Shown: positions 35,801 through 48,287 of the stretch, in pieces
Layout of the letters: every line of letters begins with the position of its first letter
How positions within the stretch are numbered: position 1 is the first letter of the stretch
Source: Mansonella perstans
Taxonomy: Eukaryota; Nematoda; Chromadorea; Rhabditida; Onchocercidae
Reading direction: 5' to 3'
Assembly: GCA_037074765.1 (NCBI GenBank)
Contig: JBAMDO010000210.1
Location: 30,402 to 94,401, forward strand
Length of the DNA stretch: 64,000 nt
Translations under genes and position numbers: made by a program
Notes under the pieces: generated by a model
Seen by the model: only the letters and a program-made list of their open reading frames with translations
Told to the model about the DNA's origin: nothing
Databases searched by the model: none

Positions 35801-38800
35801 AAGCAATTGAAATATACAGACGGATATGCTACAAATCGTAGACCAGTTCATGAGTTATATCTTATTTAGGTTAAAATTAAATTCTGGATTGCATCTTGCG
35901 GAATGGCGGAGAAACTTCACATATGGCCATGATGACTGCAAAAAAAAATTAGGAAAAAAAGTGAGAATCAAGGATAAAACAAATGATGGTTCATAAAACG
36001 ATGAAACGCATAAACACCAACTACCAAAATTGATTTACATAATTTTGTTTTGCAAAAAAATTTTGAAATTGTTTTTTGCGGAAGAGAAGCAGAAGAAATT
36101 TGTCACATGGAGAAACAATATTTGTCATTTCTTTTTACAGTCTACTGGTAATTAAAATTTTAACATAATTGAGAGAGCTGAAAAAATTCATTGAATAATG
36201 TACATGCAAATTTTAACATTTACAGTCTGTCATTACTGTCACCTATTATCTAATTAAAGAAATCTTCAATTTTTTTCATTTCTTTACAATGAAAATTTCT
36301 TCTTTAGCAAAATATTTCATAAAAATTAATAATTGATTTAATTTAGAAATTTTATATTTTTTGAAAATTGTTTAAAAAATTCCATTCCTTTTAGTGAAAT
36401 TTAATGAGAAATTTGCAACGTGAAGGTTTTTTCACCGTTGATGAAAAATAATCAATTTAATAGAGACAGCGATGAATTTAGGCTTTTAAAATTAAATTCA
36501 TTTGGTCTGAAATGATGAATTTTACGGATGAATTTGTTTTCAAGTCAGCTGTAAAAAAATTTTCATCCCAAATGCTTAAAAAAAAACTTAGTTTTAAAGT
36601 ATATTATTGTGAGTAACAATTTCAAACAAAATTTTTGCATTTTTCATTGCGCGAAGGAAGAGAAAGCAAGAGACAAGAAACTTTTATTTCCATTCTTTTT
36701 ATGTATTATGTGAAATTTTCAGGATTAGCGGAAGGAAATATCGATTAAATTTCACGTGAAATAATCAAAACTTTTACGTATTGCCGAATGATTTGATTAG
36801 AACTTTAGTTTGCTGAGAAAAACTTGTCAGATGATTAAGAATATCTTAAACATACGTTTTTGCTTCACATTCCAGTCATGCATTACTTAAGGGCATTTAT
36901 TGAGGCGTTTTTCACTTATGTTGAGTAACTGAGTGATAAATGTAACATCATTTGACGTGATTTACCGTCATTTGACGTAAATTACTGAAAAAGGAAATTA
37001 TAAAACTAATGTAATTAATAAAAGCTAATTATCAAGGCAATTCAAATTAATCACTCCCTAGGATTGTCCTAAAAAGCCATGCAAAAAAGCAAAATATTTG
37101 ATGTGAATTTCGTCTTCTCCCTTTCTTTCTCTCTTCCTTTCCCTTTATCTCTCTCTTTTTCTCATTCAATCTCGTTTAGCAGTTCATAAGTTAAAATATA
37201 CTATTCATAAATTATCTGAGCTCAGCATAAATAATAGATTAACAATGGAGACAAAAAACAAGTCAGTTCCTTTTAAATTTTAAAAATTTTGAATTGTAGC
37301 AATTCAATAAAGTAAATTTGTGAATTTTTTTTTTTATTTAATTGGAGTACTATTTGAGTTGTATTCATTAAAAGTAACAGTTAAATTTGCTTTAAAATTT
37401 GGTAGTGAAATGAAAAAAGATGAAGAAGTTTTATCAATAAAAAATTGCATTTTAGAATATTTAGAACATTTGAAAATATTTTCCATAAATGTTGCGAATC
37501 TCAATAACATATAATCTATTCATACATCACATGCAGTAATATCTATGCAATAAAATGCAGAAGAATTACGAGAAAGGAGAAAGCTAAGAAGAAAAAGCAG
37601 TAATGACTTTTCTTGACCCATTTCCTGACCGCTTTTTTTCTTATCCTTTAATCTGAAATATTTACATTCTTTATTCCAAACTTCCAAATTCTTTGGCATC
37701 CTTTAATTCAATATATGGCTTTTTTTAGTTCTATACATTTTCTTTGGCTTCTTTCAAATTCTATATATCATTTGAGCTGAAAAGTTCAAATTCACCAGCC
37801 AAACTTCCAAATTCTTAATTCTGTATGTGGCTTTTTTGGATTTAGCTTTTTTAATTCTATATATCTTTTGACCGGAAAAGTTTAAATTCATCATGCGAAA
37901 CTTTCGAATTCTTTAGCTTCCCTTAATTTTACATATGCATATGTAATTTATTTTTTCCGGCCTCAATTATTTTTCTTTTAGGTTTTTTTGTGTTTGTGCA
38001 TGTTTTTGTACAGTCCACTTCTTCGTTCATGCTTGTTTATGAGTATTTAATTTAATTCCACTTTATGAGTAATTAATTTTATTATAGTTCACTTAATATA
38101 TATTGGTTATTTTGCATTTGTAAACAATTAATATTTTCCCGATATTTTTCAAATCTGCTTACTCGTATAAGTGTTTTGTCTTGTCATCTTCATCAATTAC
38201 AGTTCAATTACTTGTTGCAAATATGTTAATCTTAAAATCAAAACTTATCAATAATCATTTAAAAATTGATTTAATTATTCAATTCGTCCTATTTCTCATG
38301 AATCATGCTACCTATATCTGTTAATAACTCATTTCTCAGAACTTATCCATTCTGTTAGAACAACAACTTTATGCAATTTTCCGGAATGCATGAAAGAATT
38401 TTGCTGGAATGCAGTCATCAAATGGCATTTATGTCAATAATAGTGATACTTCAGAAATAGAACTATTTACAAAAATTATGAAGTTGTTTTCATTTCAAAA
38501 ATTTTTGCATCAGTTTCGCCTTTTCTGCCTTTAAACAAAAACATTTTTCATTTGTTGAAAATGAAGTTTTCAACAAATTATTTGATTGAAAAATTTTTGC
38601 TTAGTAGCAAAAATTAAATCCATCGTACCTCCTTCTATTTGCATTCTTGACATGCCAGAAAACAAATGGAATTATCCATCCAAACCTTTTTTCGTCGTTT
38701 GATTAGGAAGAAGTAAGAGCATTTTATTTAATAATAGGCTTGCAAGACATATTTTGTCTTCACTTTTTCCTTTTGCCAGACGCTTTATTGATTTTTAACA

Positions 38801-41800
38801 GTAATGTACACTTTAAATTACGGCTTATATTCATTCATTCATCTTTTCTTTCTACTTCTGCCAAGTTTTTATTTTTTTTTTTTGTGCTTTTTAAATTCTA
38901 TTTAATAATTTAGGAAGCCAGAAAGAAAACAGAAGCGAGAAAAACACACTGTTATTTTTATTTGGTCAATCTAATTGTTATGCAAAATTTCACAAAAAAC
39001 TGCATGTCTTATTAGCTTGCATTCATGCATGCTACATGCCATACATTAGATTTACTTGATTGTTAAATAAAATGAATTCTAACAGTTCATGCAATGTAAG
39101 TTGTGAAAGATATTGGACAAAATGCGCTATTTTAACCTTTTCGCTTTGCAAATGTTATCGTCAACTTACTTTTTTTCCTTCAGTCTTTTTTTTTTGTTGC
39201 AATTTCCAAATTTTGTGATGTATTACTATTAGTTAGCATAAGCTTCAGTTGAAATAAATTTATCAATTTATTTGTTCGAAATTTTAACAAAATTAATTTT
39301 AATTTAAGCTTAATTAGATGAATGTTACAAAGCATGCATAATGTGCAATAGTATTACTCAATAATAATTGTAAATTTGAGACTTAAAATATTGTAAATTA
39401 TCTATTTCATACGACACTAATTACAAATAAGAACTGTAATTGGAATTGTTTCATTGAAATTAGCACAAAAAAAAAGTTGATATAATTGCATTAATTGTTA
39501 AAAAACAAAGTTTTTGTCTTTTTCCTTCTATTTGAAATTTAATAATTAATTTGTTTATATCAAAATTCTTTGTATTTTTTAAATTATCTATTTTAGCAAT
39601 ATCAACTTGAAGTGAGTTGAAAATACCAAAATGAAATATTGGAATGAATTAAAGTAACAAAGAAAAAAGAAAATGCGGCATAATGAAAGATTATGAATAT
39701 TTAATTTCACACTTGATTTTATTTCAAAATTTTTTCTACAACGCAGTTTCAATTTCTAGAGTACAAACTGATTGAAAAAAAAAAAAAAAACGCAAAATTT
39801 TAAAAGCCCACAGCCTAGGTAGAAAGAATAATTTTAATCTTTGCAAACATAATTTGAGTTAAAAAAACAAATTCAAATTTTTGAATTTGCTTAACAGAAT
39901 GAAAAAAAAACTATGATTCTTTTTCATTTTGCAATCAGTTTTAAACATTTCTATTTTTTCTCATAATTGCAATTTTTAATTTAGCCGTAAAATAATTAGC
40001 AATGTTTTTTGTAAAAGTTTCAAATAAATTTCAAAATTCATTAATTGTTTTTAACAATTTCGTTTCAGCTTATTGAAAAATATTTTTTATTGGAAACTCA
40101 GCGGAATAAGACTACTTGCAATACGTGACTTGATACAAATGTGATCGGAATTTTTTTTAAAAAGCAAACTTCTAATCATTCATTCAAGATCGTCAAAAAT
40201 TTTTTTCGTTCAGTATAGCATTATAAGCGCTTACTCGCAACAGGTCACGTATACACTTAGCTTTTTAGCAGTGCCATTTGAATGAGTGAGGATTTAGTTT
40301 TTAAAATTAGATATTTTTCCTGAATACTTTTTTTTCTCTCTCTCCTTTTTTTTGGTCCTAGTCAAATTTTTCTGGCTGACTTAATTAATTAGGTTGCCAA
40401 AGTTATATCCTTCTTAGTTTTCAATAATCGTTTTTATCATTTTTTTTACCAAATGTTTTTCGTCATTTTTTATCACAAGTAAAATTTTATATTCTTTAAA
40501 TTGAGAATCGAAAAATCCATATAAAACCCAAAAAAAAGTTTGAAAAATATAAAAATTTAATTACAAAAATTGATAAATGATTTTGGAATTGTAAAACTTT
40601 AGCATAATGTATGTCTGTACTGAAACTTACTCAAGTTTTATAGTTTTATCTATTAATTCAATTGTTTTTTCTTATTTCAAATGATTGTTTACTTTCATCT
40701 AAAACGAGAAAAAATGAAAAAGTTTTCAATTCTATTTAGATAAACTAAAGTTCGTTTAAGACTTAATTTTCTTGCAGTTGAATTATTCATTTGTAATCTC
40801 ATTCCTTTTTCTTCTGCACTTTTTTCCTGAATATCTCACTTAACAAATGATGGTATTGGCACATTGGCCAGTAATGTTTTTAGTTTTTTTTTTTGCTTCC
40901 TTTTTTCCTCTCAAATATCCGCTCTATTTTACGAATTCTTTGAAATTAACCTTACAGTTGTTTTGCATGGTTCATTTTAGCATTGCTGTTTGATACATTT
41001 CTCAATACAGTATGCAAAATTAGCCATTTCCAACTGTTGTCCTAAGCTTTAAATGAATAATAGACTCAATTTTGAGAAATCTAATTTTTTTTTTTTTTTT
41101 TTTTTTTTATCGTGATTTGATACTACAATAATGTTCATTAAAATATAAATCGAGAAAAAAAAAATTTGTCGAAATAGTTTTTGTTTTTTCCATCAAAAAT
41201 TGATACATAATACACAATGATCATTGAAGAAGGAAGAAAAAGAGAGAGACAAGTGTAATTTATTAGTTACTATAAAAACTAATGATTAATTAGTTACAAT
41301 CAAAATCATACCATCCATTCTTCAATTCTATTTTCATTTTTCAATTCTTTATTGTATCTTAATGAATTTAATTATCTCGCTTCTTAGCAGAAACTTCGTT
41401 TCATCTGCCAGTATCGAACGAAATCTAATTTTTATTTTTCATGAAAGCTATATTTAGTTTATGGTTAATAATAGCAATTTAATGAATTAATTATAGAGAC
41501 ACAAATTTTTTCTTCATTCATTCACATTTTATTTCTTCGTCCTTTCATCAAAAATTCATTTTATCAATTTCAATCTATTTGCTAAGCTAATTTATCCAAT
41601 ATTTATTAATAATTAACCATATTTATTTCTAAACAGTCGAAAAAACATCCGGAAAATATGAAATAGAGTAAGTGTTTCTTCCAGGTAATATCATTTCGTT
41701 TATTTGAAATGATGCGTGATTGAATTTCAATCATTGATTAAATGTTGAGAAAAAATAAATCAATGTACTAAATAAACAAAAAAAAAAAATTATGTTTCGA

Positions 41801-44800
41801 ATTTTTATCAAAAAAAGCATAAATTTCGCAATTATTATTGATTAATTTTTTTATTGATTAATTTGAACAAATGAACAGAATGAAAAGATTTGCATTGAGA
41901 TAAATATTGAGATTTTTTAATTTATCAAAATTTTCATTTTATTAAATATCAAAAGACATTTGTCAAAATCACTGAAAAAAGGATATAATTGCGATTTTAA
42001 TTACTATATTTAGAGCTTTTTCATAAATTCAATTGTGTCATTTTAGAAAAGATATATAGAGCAAAACGGCGTAAGAAGTTGGAAAATCAAAGAATTGAAC
42101 TGCATAAAAAACGCGGTAAATTTTCACAAGTTTTTTAAAAAAAATTTTTTTGCAATATTTATTTGTATTAATTATACTAATAAATTGGACTTACCAAGTG
42201 CATAATGTTAGCTATTTCCTAATTAACTGTTTTTAATACACAGATTTCTTAATTATAGTATTACTACTTCGGTTAGCCAATTAATTTATCTAATTTTAAA
42301 TTATACTTATTTAATTTGATATTGAATATCCAACGCACATATTTCCTTTCTGTTCAGTCAAAAATTGCATAATTTGAAATAAAATTTAAATTTTGTGAAT
42401 ATCAACACAGTGATAGTGTGAAAATAAAAGAAATGAAATTCGGATGAATGATGGTAATTAATGAATTTAAATGACAGTTTATGCATATTTATTCATTTCA
42501 AAGCAAAATGATACAATAAACATACGATCTGATTGCAAGGATAATCATCTTTGATAATGACTTTTCCCTTGTTTTCTTATCAATACACGATTCTGATCGC
42601 AGTGATAATTATTTCCAATAATGGCCCTTTTCTTGTTTTCCTAACAACACGCGTTCTGATTGCAGTGATAATTATTTCTGATTGACCTCTTGTTTTCTGC
42701 AAGGAAAAGAAAGATTTAGGCGATTAACGGCTTGCTTTATCAATCACACAGAAAGCGGAGGAATATTTTTTATGAAAATACGTGGAAGGAAAAATGCCTT
42801 AGCATCTCATGGGCCTACTGGCCTAACAATCATCTAATCCTATTCCGTTTCATGTCTATCAATAGTTTTAGCTTAAGCCCAACGTTTGTAACGAGAAAAG
42901 ATGTAATTTTTTACTTTGTCGTTTTATATTTAATTTTCTTTTCTTCTTTCATTCTTCTCTTTTTTTTAAAATCAAAAGTTAATTGCTTAAATTAAAATAA
43001 ATATGCTAAAATTATTTTAAGCTATATCTTGATTTACATATTTATCCAAATACAGCAATATCTGCTAAGAATTTTCACTTAATAAATAATAAATTGACTT
43101 TGTTCGTCTTAATTTTTCCATTTTTTTTTGTTTTATTTAAAATTTTTAAATTTCAGTTTATTGCAGCTAATAAGAAACATGATGAAAATGATATGGAAAA
43201 ATTTATCGTTGATGAACGAAATCGCCATCACAATCAACAAGAATGCTATGCAGTGGTACGAAAAGGACCGGTGACCCCAAATCAGGGGTCTAAAAATGAG
43301 CAAATGCCTTCGATTGATCTTCGTGCTGTTGTACTTGAGGTTAGGAACTTACTTACTATTGTACTTAATAAATTAATATCAAGAGATCATAATAAGTAAA
43401 TAATTGTGAAACTTCAGTGTCGTTGTACTTCATGAATTAATATTAGAAATTTAGGACAGGCAAAAACTTGAATATACTTTACAAAATTGAAGATTTTGGT
43501 TTTTTGGTTAAAAATTATTTGTGAAATTTTAGAAATTATAACAAGTAAATAAAAAATCATAATAAGTTAAGGAAATGTAATAAGCAAATGATTTGTAGGA
43601 ATTTGAAACTTAATTGTCTTTTAATATTGATTGCTTCAAATTAATGAATTAATATTAAGACATTTTGGAAAAAACGAAGAAAATATTCGAATACATGAAA
43701 AGTTATCCAAGTAGAATTGTAATAGTTATTGATTATTTCGTTTATTTTATCATTACTTAATTTTTTTTTTTTTTGTTTTGAAAAAACCAATAAAAGCAAA
43801 AGAAAAAACGGAAATGATTTATGATTATTGCTTCAAATAATATGCTCTGCCGAAGAATAGATAATCAATTCGATGAGGTAAAATACAAACATTAATTTTC
43901 GGAAAAAGGAAGTAAATTTGTCATTGTTATTCACAGATCATTTTGTATTGTTAGCAACCGGTTAGTTGCTTAATTTTCTGCTCGTTTATTTATTTATTGT
44001 TGACATTACTGAGGTTGTGAGTTATGCTGACGGTGATTCATGCCTATAGTGGGGTGTGGGATATCCCATGCCAGATAGGTCTCAACCAAAAGTTCAGACA
44101 AAGTGTGTCCACGGGAAGGATGGGCCCGTTACTCTTCATGCAACCATCCTAGGAGAAGGAAAACTCATGTTTCAAACCCGACAGATGGAGCTCGCTTAGC
44201 CCTGCAAGGCTTTCCATTTAGGAGAAGGATACTCTAATCTCTAATCAAAACCTACGACCTAAGGATTCCGCTGTCACCGTCCAAACTTGCTAAGCCATGG
44301 CAGATGAACCTCAGGAATAAAGAGTGAGGCAGTTCTGGTACGATGCATCCCACTTAAAAAATCCACGGCGCCGGTTCAATTCACGCTCATCCACGCTTCA
44401 TCCATTCATCTACGGATGGATGAAGCGTCTACGCTCAAAGAAAGCCTTGTACCAATAGATGAGAAGTGAAGCGGAAGTGATAAGGTGCACTGAGAGCCGC
44501 AGTCCCAACTCTACATGCAGGCGGTTCAGGGAGATTGACCTGAAGATGACATTCTTGTCGGCAACATCCTGAATGACCGAGTAGCCTTGTTCAAGAACAG
44601 CAATGCTTGCTCCATTTGGAGAGAGATCTAGAAAAGACGGTTTAACCAAAATTCATCTTCACTCTTCATCCAGTCGATTAGTCACGGTCACGGATATCTT
44701 CTTTTACGAACAAAAGCAGAGAAAATAAATCTAAGGAATAAACTTGTCTCAAAAGATATTTTGAGATTAACACTGGCTGTTGGATCGTCAGATCTCCGCT

Positions 44801-47800
44801 TGACACAGTGGACAGTGGATGTTCAGAACGTCGTTCCATTCAAATTACACACGAAATATCGCGACTCAGCATTGATGTAGCCGCTCTCAGCGAAGTTCCC
44901 TTTCATGGAAAAGATACTCTTAAAGGACTTGGTGCCGTTTACACGCTGTATTAGTCAAATAAGCCCATAACTGTACAACGTCTTTCAGGAGTTAGCTTCA
45001 TGATCAAAAACTCCATCGCAATCAAACTTGACAATTTGCCAAATGACATTTCGATCGCATTATTTCCTTCTACTAATAAGCAGTATATCATTCTCTTCAG
45101 TGCATATGCTTCCACCCTATAAGCGGATTCTATAGACAATGACAAGTTTTACGCTGACCTACGTCGCCTCACTCAAAAGTTCCAGTAGATGATAAAATCA
45201 TAATTTTCGGCGACTTCAGCGCTCGAGTAGGTCGTGATTTTGCAGTCTGGAAAGGTATATTGGACAAACATGGCATTGGAAACTACAATAATAACGGCCG
45301 TTTTCTGCTTGAATTTTGTACAGAATAACAGCTCACAATTACGAACACTACCTTTAAGCAGAAAGACAACTTGAAGACAACCTGCGTGTATCTTTGTTTC
45401 AAACATTGGCATCTCGTCGACCACATCCTAGTGTGTCAAAGATAAATCCATGATGTTCGTTATACATGCGCAGTGCTGAATGTCAAACTGGCATCGCTTA
45501 GACGTTGCAAACTTAATTTTCACGTCAAGCTTAACTTGAGTGAAGCTGCCTTCCACGGAAGAGATTGAAGTTAGCGAACTCATCTAACTGCTGTGATAGT
45601 TTCCAAGGGAATCTTCAAAACAAACTTGAAGATCATACTATTGAATCCTCCCTCGAAACATTCTGGAAACACGTTAAAAAAAAATATTCTGCAGTCAAGT
45701 GAAGAATTTCTTGGGTTTTCCACAAGAAAAAAGAGACCGGTTTGATAAAAACAATTAAGAGATATAGGATCTGCCAGCAAAGAAGAGAACTGCTCATCTT
45801 TCACCTTTGCCCAGCGATCTTATCATTTTAGAAGAGTAGCTTTTCTCTTCCATGCAGCAAACTTCAATGGAAATTTGCGACATCCAGATAAATAGTGGCT
45901 AGAGCTAGCAGAAAAGACTGAATTTTGCGCTGATTTGGATAACTGCAGAGGATTCTATGAAATTCTGAAAACAGTGTTTGGACTCACATACCAAATTCAA
46001 AATCCTCTACTTAGTCTTTTTTTTCCTTCTCAGAGATAAAACCTCCATCCTAATCCGATGTCTGAATACTTCTAAACTCTCTTCAGTGCCAAACTGTAGT
46101 CAAAAGCTCAAAATAACCGATAAAAACAGAGCTGGATATAGATCCCATGCTGCAAGAGATTCTTAAGCTGTAAAGCAGATAAAAAGTGGCAAGGCAGTTG
46201 GGGTTTGATGGGATTCCGAAATCTGGAAGTATGAGGCCATACATTCCATGCCAAATTTCACGAGCTTGTTGTACACTATTGGGAGAAATGCGAATTACTA
46301 TCAGATTTCCCCGATGCAAACATTATCTCGCTTTTCAAGAAAAAATGAGACAAGTGCGACTGCTCAAACTATCGAGGTATAACTCTGCCCTCTATCGATG
46401 AAAAAACCATCCAAGAATATTCCTAAACAGATTAATTTTTGCCATTGCTGAAGATCTTTTCCTGAAAGTCATTATAGTTTTAGAGCTATTAAATCAACTT
46501 CTCGGCTAGTTTATCACCTTCTCCGCGAGTGCTGCATGCTGATGACGCCACCTTCGTTACTCAGATAGAAGCGGATCTACAGAGCTTAATATCTTGTTTT
46601 GTGGAAGCCGCCGAGGTCTTTGATCTGGAAGCCAGCATAAAGAAGATAGAAGTTCTTTACCAACTAACACCACAAGCTGAATACCTCATCATAAGGAATT
46701 CAGAGCTTAAAGTTGTCCACCAAGTTCAGTTACCTTGGCAGTATCATTTCCTCTGACGTCACGTCACGATCGACAAAGAGACAACAGAATAGCTGAAGCA
46801 TTCAGAGCTTCGGAAGGCTCCATAAAAGGATATGATACAAGAAATCATCTGAAGAGCAGTACCAAAATTGCTGTTTATAGAGCCATTACATTGTCAACTC
46901 TTTTATAAGGTCTGAATCGAGGACCATCATCTACCGCATCTCCTCGAACGTTTCCATCACCGCTACCTCTGCTCAATCTTCAACATCCAATGCATTATCA
47001 TAAACAGTTCCTCAACAAGCAGATTCACCAGCATTGAAGCTATGTTGCTGAGGACACAGTTGCTTTGAGTAGAGCACGTATTCAAGATGGAGGATATCAC
47101 TGTCTCTCAAAGACTGTCCTGTATAGCGAACTTGCTACCGGCTCTCGCATGAGAGATGCTGTAAAAGCGAAATAACGACTGCCTAAAACAGTACCTTAAC
47201 TTCAAACATTCAATCAGAAGTTATGGAGACGTACAATTAATAATAGTGCTCTTTCCTTCGAAATTATCTATAGAATCAATGCCGAGGAGAGAAGATATCG
47301 AAGACAAACGCGCACATACCTATAGACTTTCCGCTGTATCATATGCAGCAACCATACTTGCCTCTCCCATATTGGTTTTCTTAGTCACAAGCGAGTCTGT
47401 GTCAAAACGTAGATGAAATCCTATCTTCGTAAATCTTCGTTCGCGAAGCCAAACCGTGATGGAATTTTTAACTAATTTCAAAAAATTTGAAAGCAAAATA
47501 AACGAAAATATTGTGGAAATATTAACTGGAGTCCTAAAATTATACAATGCCAAAAAAATTTAACATCAAATTTGCTTTATTCATTTAAATCAATCCAAAT
47601 AGAAAGAATTAATTGATTAAAGAATTAATTAATTTTTTGGGATTGCTATCCGTGATTTTTTGCGATAGAAGAAGGATAAAATCTGAAATAACTTAAAATG
47701 GAAATCAAAAATCTTAGAAAATAACAATTAATACATATTTTCCTCTTTTTCCAATTTCATTATTGTCCAGCCAAAAAAAAAAATCGGATGAATCAATGAA

Positions 47801-48287
47801 TTTAATCTGCATTTAAAAAAAATTGTTCTTTAAATTAGTCTGTTCTTTAAAAAATGAATTATCTTTGATATATTAAATTAGCAATCAAATACAACATAGT
47901 CATATATTTATTTACATACATAGATGAAATTTTTCAAAGATAAAATAAAATTTTTAATAAATATTGGAACGGATTTTTTTTGAATAAAAAAAAATGCGAA
48001 TGAAATCCTAAAATAATCAGTTGATTAATTGCATTATTTCATTCCATTTGATAATTATTGGTTAATTTGAAAATTAGCTTTTTTCTTTTTTCGTTTTGAT
48101 GCTGAAATACGATTACAATTATTTATTTTTGATTAATTAGAAATAAATTACAGATAAGAAAGAGGAAGAAAAAAGATAAAATGATGAGTGGTGATGATGA
48201 TGATGATGATGATAATGATGAGATGAAAAGACAAATTCCAAATGAAGCTGATAATCGTCCGAGTAAATTCATCAATTATCGTCGACG
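32807..48287 (+). CDS. Unrecognised split gene, four phase-compatible exons, 3' end not resolved
   Basis: Exons 32807-32921 (ATG in an ATCAAAATGG context, ends phase 1), 42047-42115 (after ATTTTAG), 43167-43339 (after TTATTGCAG) and 48154-48287 (after ATTACAG, ends CG|GTAAGT, phase 2) join in phase to at least 163 residues. The protein is very polar. There is a basic cluster AKRRKKLENQRIELHKKR at about 45-61, an acidic/His segment (KHDENDMEKF, then RNRHHNQQE), a Tyr motif CYAVVRKGP at about 89-97, a second basic cluster IRKRKKKDK at 120-128, a seven-Asp run, and SKFINYRRR. The mix of basic clusters and an acidic run would suit a nuclear or cytoplasmic regulator, but I recognise no domain. A small alternative exon at 41637-41667 has good splice sites but breaks the frame with the 42047 acceptor. 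Intron 1 of about 9 kb is inferred. The last exon may connect to the gene at 52597. Confidence 0.45.
35124..35245 (+). repeat. Three-copy tandem repeat, about 48-50 bp
   Basis: The unit CTTTCGAAAGAAATTCTRAA followed by TTTAT recurs at 35124, 35170 and 35220 with substitutions, each followed by a GAT or CGATC-containing spacer. Confidence 0.7.
35444..35556 (+). repeat. Dispersed pair of a 24 bp sequence
   Basis: ATATGTTGACATATATAAG followed by YATTT occurs at 35444-35467 and 35533-35556, near-identical, 89 bases apart. Confidence 0.7.
37660..37935 (+). repeat. Degenerate three-copy repeat around AAACTTYCRAATTCTT
   Basis: The blocks CTTCCAAATTCTTTGGC (37681), CTTCCAAATTCTTAATTC (37804) and CTTTCGAATTCTTTAGC (37900) recur. 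The last two are each preceded by CTATATATC and a GAAAAGTTYAAATTCA block. Confidence 0.65.
42529..42710 (+). repeat. Tandem repeat, three copies at exact 63 bp spacing
   Basis: TCTGATYGCARGGATAATNA-type starts occur at 42529, 42592 and 42655. Each is followed by a TTNNNATAATGRC-like block and a shared CTTGTTTTC. The third copy is slightly shortened. The repeat lies in the putative intron between 42115 and 43167. Confidence 0.85.
44005..47412 (+). mobile_element. Degraded non-LTR (LINE, RTE-like) retrotransposon, nearly full length
   Basis: GC content rises abruptly over this block. In order: a GC-rich 5' region (44020-44420); apurinic endonuclease remnants with ISRLSIDVAALSEVPF (about 44855), IIIFGDFSARVGRD (about 45200) and HWHLVDHILV (about 45400); reverse transcriptase remnants with GFDGIP and NYRGI (about 46195-46390) and LHADDATFVTQIEADLQS (46530), where the usual YADD is HADD; a FGRLHKR block (about 46810); and a terminal Cys/His motif CIICSNHTCLSHIGFLSHKR before TAG 47410-47412. 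Many stops and frame changes break ORF2, so it cannot be autonomous. These proteins normally nick target DNA and prime reverse transcription from it. It sits within the intron 43340-48153 of the unrecognised gene, in the same orientation. Confidence 0.92.

Larger units (their letters stand above)
32922..42046 (+). other. Long putative first intron with several degenerate repeats
   Basis: This 9 kb holds no exon I trust. It contains degenerate TATCAATATA repeats (34340-34520), a three-copy 48-50 bp repeat (35124-35245), a paired 24 bp repeat (35444 and 35533), three copies of a roughly 100-120 bp repeat (37660-37935), pyrimidine-rich stretches (37115-37170) and a 24-base T run (41085-41108). 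If the first exon at 32807 is wrong, this is intergenic DNA. Confidence 0.5.

Noticed and set aside
35621..35851. - strand 76-codon frame with a donor-like site
   Set aside because: No partner exons or polyadenylation context on the - strand; length is within chance.
41637..41667. 31-base exon with good splice sites in the unrecognised gene at 32807
   Set aside because: Its phase leads to a stop in the next exon at the strong 42047 acceptor; joining 32921 directly to 42047 is in phase. It may be a non-coding or alternative exon.
44340..44400. CCGGTTCAATTC resembling a tRNA T arm
   Set aside because: It lies in the GC-rich 5' region of the LINE, with no cloverleaf partner stems.
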